Below, piece after piece: positions 42,931 to 50,899 of a DNA stretch of 64,000 nt. A model generated the notes under the pieces. The model saw nothing but the letters and a program-made list of their open reading frames with translations, did no database searches and was not told the origin of the DNA. Both the position numbers and the translations under genes were made by a program. Each line of letters starts with the position of its first letter. Positions within the stretch are counted from its first letter, which is position 1. This DNA comes from an uncultured Bacteroidales bacterium (lineage in GTDB: Bacteria; Bacteroidota; Bacteroidia; Bacteroidales; UBA932): the NCBI GenBank assembly GCA_944323785.1, contig CALUTU010000009.1, positions 1 through 64,000 of the forward strand, read 5' to 3'.

Positions 42931-44334
42931 TTATTCGTACTCAAATACTGCAAAACCATTGACAGGAATACTTACCGCATTGTCCATGACATATCCGTAA
43001 TCACCATATATGGCATACTGGGCACTTCCAGTAAACGAACCTTTTCTGTTCAGCATTACAAGAATATGAAGATTGTCCGAATCAAGGACAGACTCAGGCA
43101 CAGGTATGGAGAACGTTTTCTCCAGAAGACCGTTCGCTGTCAAAGAAACAGCATCACCCCACATCTCCGTCATCTCCGCTCTGGCCACATTGTTGTGAAC
43201 ATAATCCGAGGAACCGCCCAACTGCTCGTACACCATGCCGTCCTCCAGAACAAATACGCTCACTAAATACTCTCCGGCCTGCTTTGAGGCAATACTCAAA
43301 TCCACTACGATATTGCCGTCCTCAATACGCGAGGACCCGGCCGCCATAGTATTTGCAGGAAGATCCTCAGCCGCCTCGACAGCCAGATCATTTATGATGT
43401 TCTGCACTATCGCACTCGGATAGGTGCCGCCTATCTCCGCATAATTGTTCATAAATCCGGCAGGCAGACCGTCTATACTGAAATAATCCGCATAATCCTC
43501 TCCCGCATCATAATTAAGGCCCCCTTCCGACTGCCATACATGCACGCTGAGGGGAAGAATATGCCTGGGATCGTTCTCAATAGCGTCCATAAGGCCGACA
43601 TTCATCCTCGGACAGTTGCCGCACCATGTCGCCGTAAATCTCATCATGACCGAACGGCGCAGGAACTCACTGCCATAATCAGCCTCAAGCCGGCCCATCT
43701 GTGTCACATTGACAACTGCATTGGTGACACCGTCAACACCATTGAGAGAGATACTGCCCTCGCGGACATTGCCCTCATTGGAAGCCACAGTCATGTGGAT
43801 TCTGGATGTCATGTACTTGGAGTAGGTACTGCCATCCGACAAAAGCGTCGAGTCATACTCAATGCTGCTCACCTCTATCCAGTCTTCTACGGGCACGGCC
43901 TCGTATTTCACGTTACCCTGCAGGGAAAATGTGTACTCTCCGCCTTTTATGCCCACCATAGCCATGGACGAGACATCGATACCGGGAGTAACATCCTGAA
44001 TAACCATGTATTTGGTAGCAGATCCTCCGGACTCCACAGTGAAAGACGATACCCTCTCACTATGCTCCGGATTAAGAGACTGTACATTGATATGCAGCGT
44101 AGCCGCACCCGCAGCTCCACTAAGGGGTGAGACATAGAACCAGTCTCCCTCGGTCCCCGTCACCTTCCAGCTGTCGTCAAACTCAAGAGCCACCCCTACC
44201 TGCCCCTCGGCATTGGGCACCTGTATAGACTGCCCCAACAAGACCACAGGACTTTCGTCCTCTCCTGCAGGGTTGCAGGAGAAGACGGAAAGACCGATGG
44301 CCAATATAATGACCGTATAAAGCAAATTTTTCAT
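42931..44334 (-). CDS. Lipoprotein with BACON-like domains and Omp28/thioredoxin-like domain
   Basis: I choose the ATG at 44334 (MKNLLYTVIILAIGLSVFSC, Cys20 lipobox), two codons after an alternative at 44340; 467 residues. Two BACON-like domains (about 30-115 and 118-215: SWKVTGTEGDWFYVSP, IKGGEYTFSLQGNVKYEAVP, DWIEVSS) precede a thioredoxin-fold region with FTATWCGNCPRM (CxxC near 235-239), as in Omp28-related Bacteroidota proteins, then a beta-rich tail. A surface thiol-disulfide or binding role is possible, but redox activity is not proven. Second gene of the operon. Confidence 0.75.
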   Translation of the reverse strand: MKNLLYTVIILAIGLSVFSCNPAGEDESPVVLLGQSIQVPNAEGQVGVALEFDDSWKVTGTEGDWFYVSPLSGAAGAATLHINVQSLNPEHSERVSSFTVESGGSATKYMVIQDVTPGIDVSSMAMVGIKGGEYTFSLQGNVKYEAVPVEDWIEVSSIEYDSTLLSDGSTYSKYMTSRIHMTVASNEGNVREGSISLNGVDGVTNAVVNVTQMGRLEADYGSEFLRRSVMMRFTATWCGNCPRMNVGLMDAIENDPRHILPLSVHVWQSEGGLNYDAGEDYADYFSIDGLPAGFMNNYAEIGGTYPSAIVQNIINDLAVEAAEDLPANTMAAGSSRIEDGNIVVDLSIASKQAGEYLVSVFVLEDGMVYEQLGGSSDYVHNNVARAEMTEMWGDAVSLTANGLLEKTFSIPVPESVLDSDNLHILVMLNRKGSFTGSAQYAIYGDYGYVMDNAVSIPVNGFAVFEYE

Positions 44335-44361
44335 ACACATCTGATTATCAATCCGACAATA

Positions 44362-45957
44362 CTATTCTGAGAGAACCATATCGCCTGTCCATGTGCCATA
44401 GAACTCATTGGCAAGAGGCGAGTCGTCAATAAACCGGAACTCTATAGTATAGTTACCGTTTCCGTTATTAGTAATCTCCAAGGTTCCTCCTGTAGCCGGC
44501 GCAACTGACTGAGGTTTGCCGTCAGCACCGAAGTCCCCTTTGAACCAAGTGTAAATATATCCAAAGTAATACTCGCCGGCAATAAACTCTCCAGGCAGAG
44601 GATCCCTGTTGTCCGGACTGTCAGCAGCGACTGAATATGTTCCAGACGGTATCCCGTCCTCAACACCTTCAGTATCTACTATAATATCTATCTTTATCTC
44701 ATCTCCGGAGACTCCGTCCGACGGCTTGATGTCCAGTTCCCAGTTGTTATACCCGTTACCGAAATAGTTGGAATGGAACTCGGCAGTCATTACTGCACCG
44801 TCAAGGTTAAGTTCCCTGTCTTCGGTCAGGGTAGACTTCCATTCTCCTACCAGCTCTTCCGTAGTGAACGTCTTGAGCACCGGAACAGAATTGAATATGC
44901 CTGTATACAGGTCCACTGCCATAGCAAAACCGGTATATACTGTGGACGGAGCAAGCTCATCAACCAGATAAGAGTCCGGTCCGATGGATGAGAGAGGCTT
45001 GATTATATCTTCTATCGGCAGGTTTATACCGCCAAGTGCAAGCATCTCGTCTATGAGACCATTGATATATACCTGATAGCTTTCCCTGATCTGATCAGGT
45101 GTATAATCGGAGCCCTCCGCAGTGGAGAACATGTAGTAAACCTCGTTGTCGTCAGGGGTAACAGACATCATAACCGTAGTGCTGGTCACATCCGTGTACT
45201 CAATGGTAAAGTCAACATCCACCATCGGCATATCTTTGGTCGTAAATGCCTCATAAGCAACCTCGGAGAGCTTCTCCAACTCAGGTGTCAAACCTATGGC
45301 ATACACAACATAGTCAGTTGCCGGAAGCATGCCTTTTGCACTCACATTCAGGGTATCTCCATAGATAAGCAGACTTTGCTCGATATAGTCGGCCAACGTA
45401 AGCCCGGCTGAGTTCGCCCTCTCCTCTATGGTAAGAAGGCTGTAATTGAAATACTCATCAAATGAATCGAAGGAGTCCCAGGTAGTCTTGTCCACAAGCA
45501 TATTGATATAAGGCATCTCCTGATCCTTGGCAATGATATCCCATGTAGCCGACATATAGTCGACTTCCTTCATGGTTATCCTATATGCAGGTATCTCCCC
45601 GCCTTCGCCCTGGATCACCTTAAGTTCAATACTGAGTGTGCCGTACGAGAGATTAATCGAAGCCTCTCTGGTCGCCTTCTCCTCGTTGGCCAGGACATCG
45701 AATGTCACTTTGCCGAATGCGGAGTGCGCGTCAAGCTCCGTTATCCAGTCCACGCCTTCCTGAACTTCTGCTGTCACTGCATCGTTCGTAGGATTCTTTA
45801 TATCATAAAGGAATTCGAAACTGCCTCCGGCCATGTCTACATTGAAGGTAGTCTCGCTTAAAGGGGTGAACTGTGTAGAGGTCTTATCGTCCTTGTTGCA
45901 GGATACTGACAAAACAGCCGCTGCGGCTGCGAAAAGAAATAATGCTGCTTTTCTCAT
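44362..45957 (-). CDS. BACON-domain surface lipoprotein, first gene of operon
   Basis: The 531-residue protein has lipobox SVSC (Cys20), a BACON domain (about 35-125: VDMAGGSFEFLYDIKNP, GVDWITEL, TREASINLSYGTL), two repeat modules (about 128-245 with TDYVVYAIGLTPE, 250-370 with TVYTGFAMAVDLYTG) and a C-terminal domain (about 372-531) opening ELVGEWKSTLTEDRELNLDG. That domain recurs, repeated, in the protein at 41018. Its promoter and operator are at 45993-46064. Confidence 0.78.
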   Translation of the reverse strand: MRKAALFLFAAAAAVLSVSCNKDDKTSTQFTPLSETTFNVDMAGGSFEFLYDIKNPTNDAVTAEVQEGVDWITELDAHSAFGKVTFDVLANEEKATREASINLSYGTLSIELKVIQGEGGEIPAYRITMKEVDYMSATWDIIAKDQEMPYINMLVDKTTWDSFDSFDEYFNYSLLTIEERANSAGLTLADYIEQSLLIYGDTLNVSAKGMLPATDYVVYAIGLTPELEKLSEVAYEAFTTKDMPMVDVDFTIEYTDVTSTTVMMSVTPDDNEVYYMFSTAEGSDYTPDQIRESYQVYINGLIDEMLALGGINLPIEDIIKPLSSIGPDSYLVDELAPSTVYTGFAMAVDLYTGIFNSVPVLKTFTTEELVGEWKSTLTEDRELNLDGAVMTAEFHSNYFGNGYNNWELDIKPSDGVSGDEIKIDIIVDTEGVEDGIPSGTYSVAADSPDNRDPLPGEFIAGEYYFGYIYTWFKGDFGADGKPQSVAPATGGTLEITNNGNGNYTIEFRFIDDSPLANEFYGTWTGDMVLSE

Positions 45958-45992
45958 AAGCTAAATAATTTAGTTGATTGATTTATTTTTCA

Positions 45993-46024
45993 CAAATATA
46001 CTCCGGCATATCGCAGTTTCCAAA
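45993..46024 (-). promoter_or_regulatory. Promoter of the 41018-45957 lipoprotein operon
   Basis: On the minus strand TTTG (46024-46021), 20 bases, TATATTTG (46000-45993), an exact match. Confidence 0.75.
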
Positions 46025-46032
46025 TACAAAAA

Positions 46033-46064
46033 ATGGCAATTTGACAAATTTGCCGAATTGCCAT
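46033..46064 (-). promoter_or_regulatory. Operator with core GACAAATTTGCC inside a 9-bp dyad
   Basis: Perfect arms ATGGCAATT (46033-46041) and AATTGCCAT (46056-46064) are centred exactly on the core (46043-46054). Core to -33 TTTG is 18 bp (46025-46042), the same as at the 39.1 kb promoter. The 14-nt gap between arms is also the same at both sites. Confidence 0.7.
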
Positions 46065-46086
46065 TCATTGATTATCAAGCACTATC

Positions 46087-47187
46087 TTAAACATTGAAAA
46101 GGAAGTGCATGATATCTCCGTCATCAACAGTGTAATCCTTGCCCTGGACAGCCAACTTGCCTGCCGCACGGCACTCGGCCTCGGAACCGTACTTTACAAA
46201 GTCATCGTACTTGATTACCTCTGCCCTAATGAATCCTTTTTCAAAATCAGAGTGAATGACTCCGGCAGCACGGGGAGCCTTGTCTCCTTTATGAATAGTC
46301 CACGCGCGGACCTCAGGCTCTCCGGCCGTAAAATAAGTGCGCAGACCGAGCAGGTCGTATGCGGCACGGATCAGTCTCTCAATACCCGAATGCTCCAGAC
46401 CAAGCTCGGTGAGAAACATCTGACGCTCCTCATAGCTGTCCAGTTCGGCAATCTCGGACTCTATCTTGGCCGCGATGACCAGCACGCCGGCATCCTCGTC
46501 CCTCACGGCCTCCCGGACCCGGTCCACGTAGGCATTGCCGCTTGCCGCAGACGCCTCATCTACATTGCAGACATAGAGGACCGGCTTGGCGGTAAGCAGA
46601 AAGAACTCACGGGCAGTCTTCTCGTCCTCCGGATTGTCAAACACCACCGTGCGGGCCGACTTGCCTGCCTCCAGCGCGGCCTTATACTGCATAAGTATCT
46701 CACAGGCCTTCCTCGCGTGCTTGTCTCCTCCTGTAGCCTGCTTCTGAAGCTTGCCCAGACGGCTCTCGACGGTCTCAAGGTCCTTGAGCTGCAGCTCGAG
46801 GTCGATGATCTCCTTGTCCCTCACCGGATCCACACTGCCGTCCACATGGGTGACATTGGGATCGTCAAAACAACGAAGTACATGAAGAATCGCATCTGTC
46901 TCGCGGATATTGGCCAGAAACTGATTGCCCAGCCCCTCGCCTTTGCTCGCGCCCTTGACCAGACCGGCGATATCCACTATCTCCACCGTAGCAGGCACGA
47001 CCCGTTTGGGATGTACCAGCGACTCCAGCACCTGAAGCCTTGGATCCGGCACGGTAGTCGAGCCGATATTGGGTTCGATGGTACAGAAAGGGAAATTGGC
47101 CGCCTGGGCCTTTCCGGAGCTGATACAGTTGAAGAGGGTGGATTTCCCTACGTTGGGAAGTCCGACTATTCCGCATTTCAGAGACAT
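46087..47187 (-). CDS. ychF: Redox-regulated P-loop ATPase/GTPase YchF (OLA1 family)
   Basis: The 366-residue protein starts MSLKCGIVGLPNVGKSTLFN (P-loop 8-16), has the G3 region DIAGLVKGASKGEGLGNQFL, a coiled-coil insertion and a C-terminal TGS domain ending YTVDDGDIMHFLFNV. YchF hydrolyses ATP better than GTP and associates with ribosomes and the stress response. It is 18 bases downstream of the transporter gene and probably co-transcribed. Confidence 0.97.
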   Translation of the reverse strand: MSLKCGIVGLPNVGKSTLFNCISSGKAQAANFPFCTIEPNIGSTTVPDPRLQVLESLVHPKRVVPATVEIVDIAGLVKGASKGEGLGNQFLANIRETDAILHVLRCFDDPNVTHVDGSVDPVRDKEIIDLELQLKDLETVESRLGKLQKQATGGDKHARKACEILMQYKAALEAGKSARTVVFDNPEDEKTAREFFLLTAKPVLYVCNVDEASAASGNAYVDRVREAVRDEDAGVLVIAAKIESEIAELDSYEERQMFLTELGLEHSGIERLIRAAYDLLGLRTYFTAGEPEVRAWTIHKGDKAPRAAGVIHSDFEKGFIRAEVIKYDDFVKYGSEAECRAAGKLAVQGKDYTVDDGDIMHFLFNV

Positions 47188-47205
47188 ATCTTAAATATTT
47201 TTCAT

Positions 47206-48861
47206 TTACAAAACCATCAGCTGGGCCACTATCACCCTCAGGAACATGGACAGAGGATATACCGTCGCATAAGCCACTGCTATCCTGGACTCGTCAAACG
47301 TACTGTTCATGAAAGCCAGGGCCGTAGGATTGGTATGCGAGCCGCACACCAGACCGGAAATGGAATAATAGTCCAGTTTGAAGACCAGTCTTGCCAGGGT
47401 GCAGACTATAATCAGCGGAATCACCGTTATCAGGAAACCGTAGAGAATCCACATATATCCGCCGCCGACGAGCGCCTCCACGAATCCCTGACCTGCCCCC
47501 AGACCGACTGCCGCCAGGAACAGCGTTATACCCACCTCGCGGAGCATCATATTGGAGCTGGCCGTAGTGTACGTGACCATACCGAAATTGGGGCCGAAAC
47601 GGGCTATGAGTATCGCCACTACCAGAGAACCTCCGGCAAGTCCTAGCTTGAGCGGCTGGGACAGTCCGGGCAGCATAATGGGGATGGAGCCGACTATGAT
47701 ACCGAAGAATATACCTATGAATATAGGGATCAGCTTGGGTTCCCTCAGTTTCCGGACCTGATTGCCGACAAGATTCGCCACTTTGTCTATGGCGCTCTGG
47801 GCTCCCACTACCATTATGCGGTCACCCAACTGCAGATGCAGTCCCGGGCCGGCAGTAAGGTCGATACCGGCACGGTTGACCCTGGTGATGTTCAGACCGA
47901 ACTGGGCCCTTATATTAAGCTCGCCCAGGCTCTTGCCGTTGATCTCGCTGTTGGTGACCACCAGACGGCGGGATACCAGATTTGTGTCCAGCTTCTCCCA
48001 TGCGCTCTGGTCCATCTCCAGCTTCTTGCCGATAAAGGCGATTACCACATCCGCATTGGCCGCCGACGTGATGACCAGAAGCTTGTCACCTTGCTTGATC
48101 ACAGAGTCCGAGGTAGGAATCTCCATATGTCCGTCGGGATGATACTGACGCGAGACCACAAAATGACGGTTCAGGAGGTGGTCCACTTCCGATATCGTCC
48201 TGCCGAATATGGCCTCATTGCGCACCTCGACGGCTATCTTACAGGCACTGTCCTTGCTAACCTCCTGCTTCTCGACTATCTCCTTCTCCTTTTTAAGATC
48301 GACCCGGAATATCGCCCTGGCTCCGAGCAGCGTGAGTATGACACCCACGACTCCCAGAGGATAGGCCACCGCATAACCGGTCGCGATAGTATTGTCCGCA
48401 GCTCCCGTAATCTCAGCGACAGTCTGCTGAGCCGCACCGAGACCGGGCGTATTGGTCACCGCTCCGGACATGACTCCCACCATCGTAGGCATAGGAGTAT
48501 CGGTTATCAGGTGTATGGCCACCGTTATCACGACTCCCAGAACGACAATCATGACCGCGAGCATGTTCATCCGCATTCCGCCTTTCTTGAACGAGGCGAA
48601 GAAACCGGGACCGACCTGCAGACCGAGAGAGAAGACAAAAAGTATGAGTCCGAAGTCACTGACGAAACTCCGGACTGATTCGTTGATTGTAAAGCCGAAA
48701 TGCGACAGGAGAATACCCACGAAGAGTATCCATGTCACTCCCAGGGATACGCCGAAGACCTTTATCTTGCCGAGCATTATCCCGAGCGCGATTACAATGG
48801 CTATGATCAGAATCGCGTGCGCTACGCTGTCTGAGAATAAAAGTTGGTTCAACCATTCCAT
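47206..48861 (-). CDS. AspT/YidE-family putative transporter with TrkA-C domains
   Basis: The 551-residue membrane protein has two blocks of helices (about 10-200 and 375-551) flanking a cytoplasmic region with two TrkA-C (RCK_C) domains (about 205-375: HLLNRHFVVSRQYHPDGHME, GDKLLVIT; GLHLQLGDRIMVVGA). The Asp-Al_Ex repeat signatures GPGFFASFKKGGMRMN and SGLVCGSHTNPTALAFMN are present. Members include the aspartate/alanine antiporter AspT, but the substrate of this YidE-like branch is unknown. It has a TACATTTG -7 box just ahead of the start and is followed by ychF. Confidence 0.88.
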   Translation of the reverse strand: MEWLNQLLFSDSVAHAILIIAIVIALGIMLGKIKVFGVSLGVTWILFVGILLSHFGFTINESVRSFVSDFGLILFVFSLGLQVGPGFFASFKKGGMRMNMLAVMIVVLGVVITVAIHLITDTPMPTMVGVMSGAVTNTPGLGAAQQTVAEITGAADNTIATGYAVAYPLGVVGVILTLLGARAIFRVDLKKEKEIVEKQEVSKDSACKIAVEVRNEAIFGRTISEVDHLLNRHFVVSRQYHPDGHMEIPTSDSVIKQGDKLLVITSAANADVVIAFIGKKLEMDQSAWEKLDTNLVSRRLVVTNSEINGKSLGELNIRAQFGLNITRVNRAGIDLTAGPGLHLQLGDRIMVVGAQSAIDKVANLVGNQVRKLREPKLIPIFIGIFFGIIVGSIPIMLPGLSQPLKLGLAGGSLVVAILIARFGPNFGMVTYTTASSNMMLREVGITLFLAAVGLGAGQGFVEALVGGGYMWILYGFLITVIPLIIVCTLARLVFKLDYYSISGLVCGSHTNPTALAFMNSTFDESRIAVAYATVYPLSMFLRVIVAQLMVL

Positions 48862-48893
48862 ATCATACGCAAATAAGCGCGCAAATGTAGCAC

Positions 48894-50870
48894 TTATTTA
48901 CGAGAGGACGGAATATTTTTTTCAAAAATAAGTCCCGCACGATAGGCCGCCAGCAGACGCTTGAGGTCCTTTATCTGCTCTTTCAGTTCTTTTCCCACAT
49001 CGGTATCGCCCACCAGGGTGCGCTTGTCCACGGACTCCACGACGCGGGTCAGGGACTTGATGTCCACCCCATCCCGCACGGCTCTGTCTATGGACTTGAA
49101 CGGCTCGTGCTGGGCCAGCATCAGACCGTAGGAGTTGTAGATCAGCGTATAGCCTGCGATACCGGTCTCGGACTGATACGGCTTGGAATATCCTCCGTCG
49201 ATTACCAGCAGACGGCCTCCAGCCTTGATGGGAGACTCGCCTTTCTTGGTCTTGACCGGCACATGGCCGTTGATGATGTGGGTATGCTCTCCGTGCAGGC
49301 CGAACTCGTCGAGAATCATCTCACAGATGTCCTTACGGTCCTTGTACTGCGAGTAGTAGCCCAGCGTCTCCTTGTGAGTCTCCTTCTCGGCTATGAAATA
49401 CCTCTCGAAAGTGGCCATCTTGTCCTTGTCAAACGGAGGAGCGTAGGGGCCGCACCACAGATACCACATGAAATCCTGGGCATAGGCCTTGAGCTTCATG
49501 TCCTTCTCCTCATAATAAGCCGCCCGGGCCACCTTGTCCACCATATCAAACAGGGCCTTCCCCTTATACGGCTTGCCCAGTATCACAAGTTCCTTGAACG
49601 AGCCGTCCGCGTTCAGGGGCATGGAGGCGTGGAACAGCAGGTTGGAGTTCCGCACCAGATACAGCGAGCCCTTAGAGTAGAGACAGCGGATATGCTTGTC
49701 CAGCTGGGCGTTGTTGGTAAAGTTGCCCAGCAGTTTGGTCACCACGCTCTTCTCCTCGGCTGTCAGTCTGTACGGATGCTCCCGGTCTATGGTGGGGAAA
49801 TTCATATCCTTCATGGCATAGTCCTTGTCCCCAACCCGGACTGTACCGTGCTCGAAGTCTATCTTGTCCAGCAGGTTGCGGTCAGACATACCGAACTCCC
49901 TGCGGCGGTGTATCACATCTCCTTCCAGCTTGAACTGTATGACGGTAATCGCCTTGTGCATCCTGGATATGAGAGTCAGCGTCTTGTCATCATACTTTGA
50001 GCCGGCATCTACCTTGGGCTTGAAGCAGGCACAGGGATCGTCGGCATAGGCGTCCATGGCAAATGTGGCCAGCGGCAGCAGATTGACTCCGTAGCCGTCC
50101 TCAAGAGTCTCCAGATTGGCGTATCTGAGGCATATGCGCACCACGTTGGCCATACATGCGGCGCTTCCGGCGGCGGCACCCATCCAGATGATGTCGTGAT
50201 TGCCCCACTGGAAATCCACATTGTGGTAACTGCAGAGCATATCCATGATCTTGTGCGCCCCGGGACCGCGGTCGTAGATGTCACCGAGCACGTGCAGAGT
50301 GTCGATGGTCAGACGCTGTATCACATACGCGATGGCGCAGATGAAGCTATCAGCCGAGCCGGTCTCTATTATGGTGTTGAGTATCGAGTAGATATACTCA
50401 TGCTTGTTGTTGTCGTTAAGTGACTCGTGTATGAGCTCCTCTATGATGTAGGAATACTCGGGCGGCAGAGCCTTGCGGACCTTGGAACGGGTGTATTTGG
50501 AAGCCGCCACCTCCAGCACCCTGACCATATTGACCAGGTTGATCTTGTACCAGTCCGACATGTTCTTCTCCTTGGCCTTGACCAGTTTGAGTTTCTGCTC
50601 GGGATAATAGATGAGCGTACACAGCTCTTTCTTCTCGTTCTCCTTGAGCTGGAAACCGAAGAGTTCGTCCACCTTGCGCCTGATGACACCGGAAGCGTTG
50701 CGGAGCACGTGCTGAAACGCATCGTACTCCCCGTGCAGGTCCGTCACGAAATGCTCAGTGCCTTTCGGGAGATTGAGAATCGCCTCCAGATTGATTATTT
50801 CAGTGCTGGCAGCCTGCACTGTTGGAAAGCTTTTGGATAAAAGCTCGAGATATTTGAGATCTTTCGCCAT
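48894..50870 (-). CDS. fbp: Fructose-1,6-bisphosphatase, class III
   Basis: The 658-residue protein is the large class III FBPase first known from Bacillota and common in Bacteroidota. Metallophosphatase motifs are visible: VTDLHGEYDAF near 43-53, GDIYDRGPGAHKIMD, WGNHDIIWMG, and late NGHVPVKTKKGESPIKAGGR. It hydrolyses fructose-1,6-bisphosphate for gluconeogenesis. It lies 29 bases after dnaE on the same strand, so co-transcription is possible. Confidence 0.95.
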   Translation of the reverse strand: MAKDLKYLELLSKSFPTVQAASTEIINLEAILNLPKGTEHFVTDLHGEYDAFQHVLRNASGVIRRKVDELFGFQLKENEKKELCTLIYYPEQKLKLVKAKEKNMSDWYKINLVNMVRVLEVAASKYTRSKVRKALPPEYSYIIEELIHESLNDNNKHEYIYSILNTIIETGSADSFICAIAYVIQRLTIDTLHVLGDIYDRGPGAHKIMDMLCSYHNVDFQWGNHDIIWMGAAAGSAACMANVVRICLRYANLETLEDGYGVNLLPLATFAMDAYADDPCACFKPKVDAGSKYDDKTLTLISRMHKAITVIQFKLEGDVIHRRREFGMSDRNLLDKIDFEHGTVRVGDKDYAMKDMNFPTIDREHPYRLTAEEKSVVTKLLGNFTNNAQLDKHIRCLYSKGSLYLVRNSNLLFHASMPLNADGSFKELVILGKPYKGKALFDMVDKVARAAYYEEKDMKLKAYAQDFMWYLWCGPYAPPFDKDKMATFERYFIAEKETHKETLGYYSQYKDRKDICEMILDEFGLHGEHTHIINGHVPVKTKKGESPIKAGGRLLVIDGGYSKPYQSETGIAGYTLIYNSYGLMLAQHEPFKSIDRAVRDGVDIKSLTRVVESVDKRTLVGDTDVGKELKEQIKDLKRLLAAYRAGLIFEKNIPSSRK

Positions 50871-50899
50871 ACCGACAGTTTTTCAGAGTGTTGATGTTT

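Noticed and set aside
46105-47646. Plus-strand frame of about 513 codons opposite ychF and the transporter
   Set aside because: It spans two well-supported minus-strand genes, its composition is that of a complementary-strand frame, and no start signal or domain is visible.
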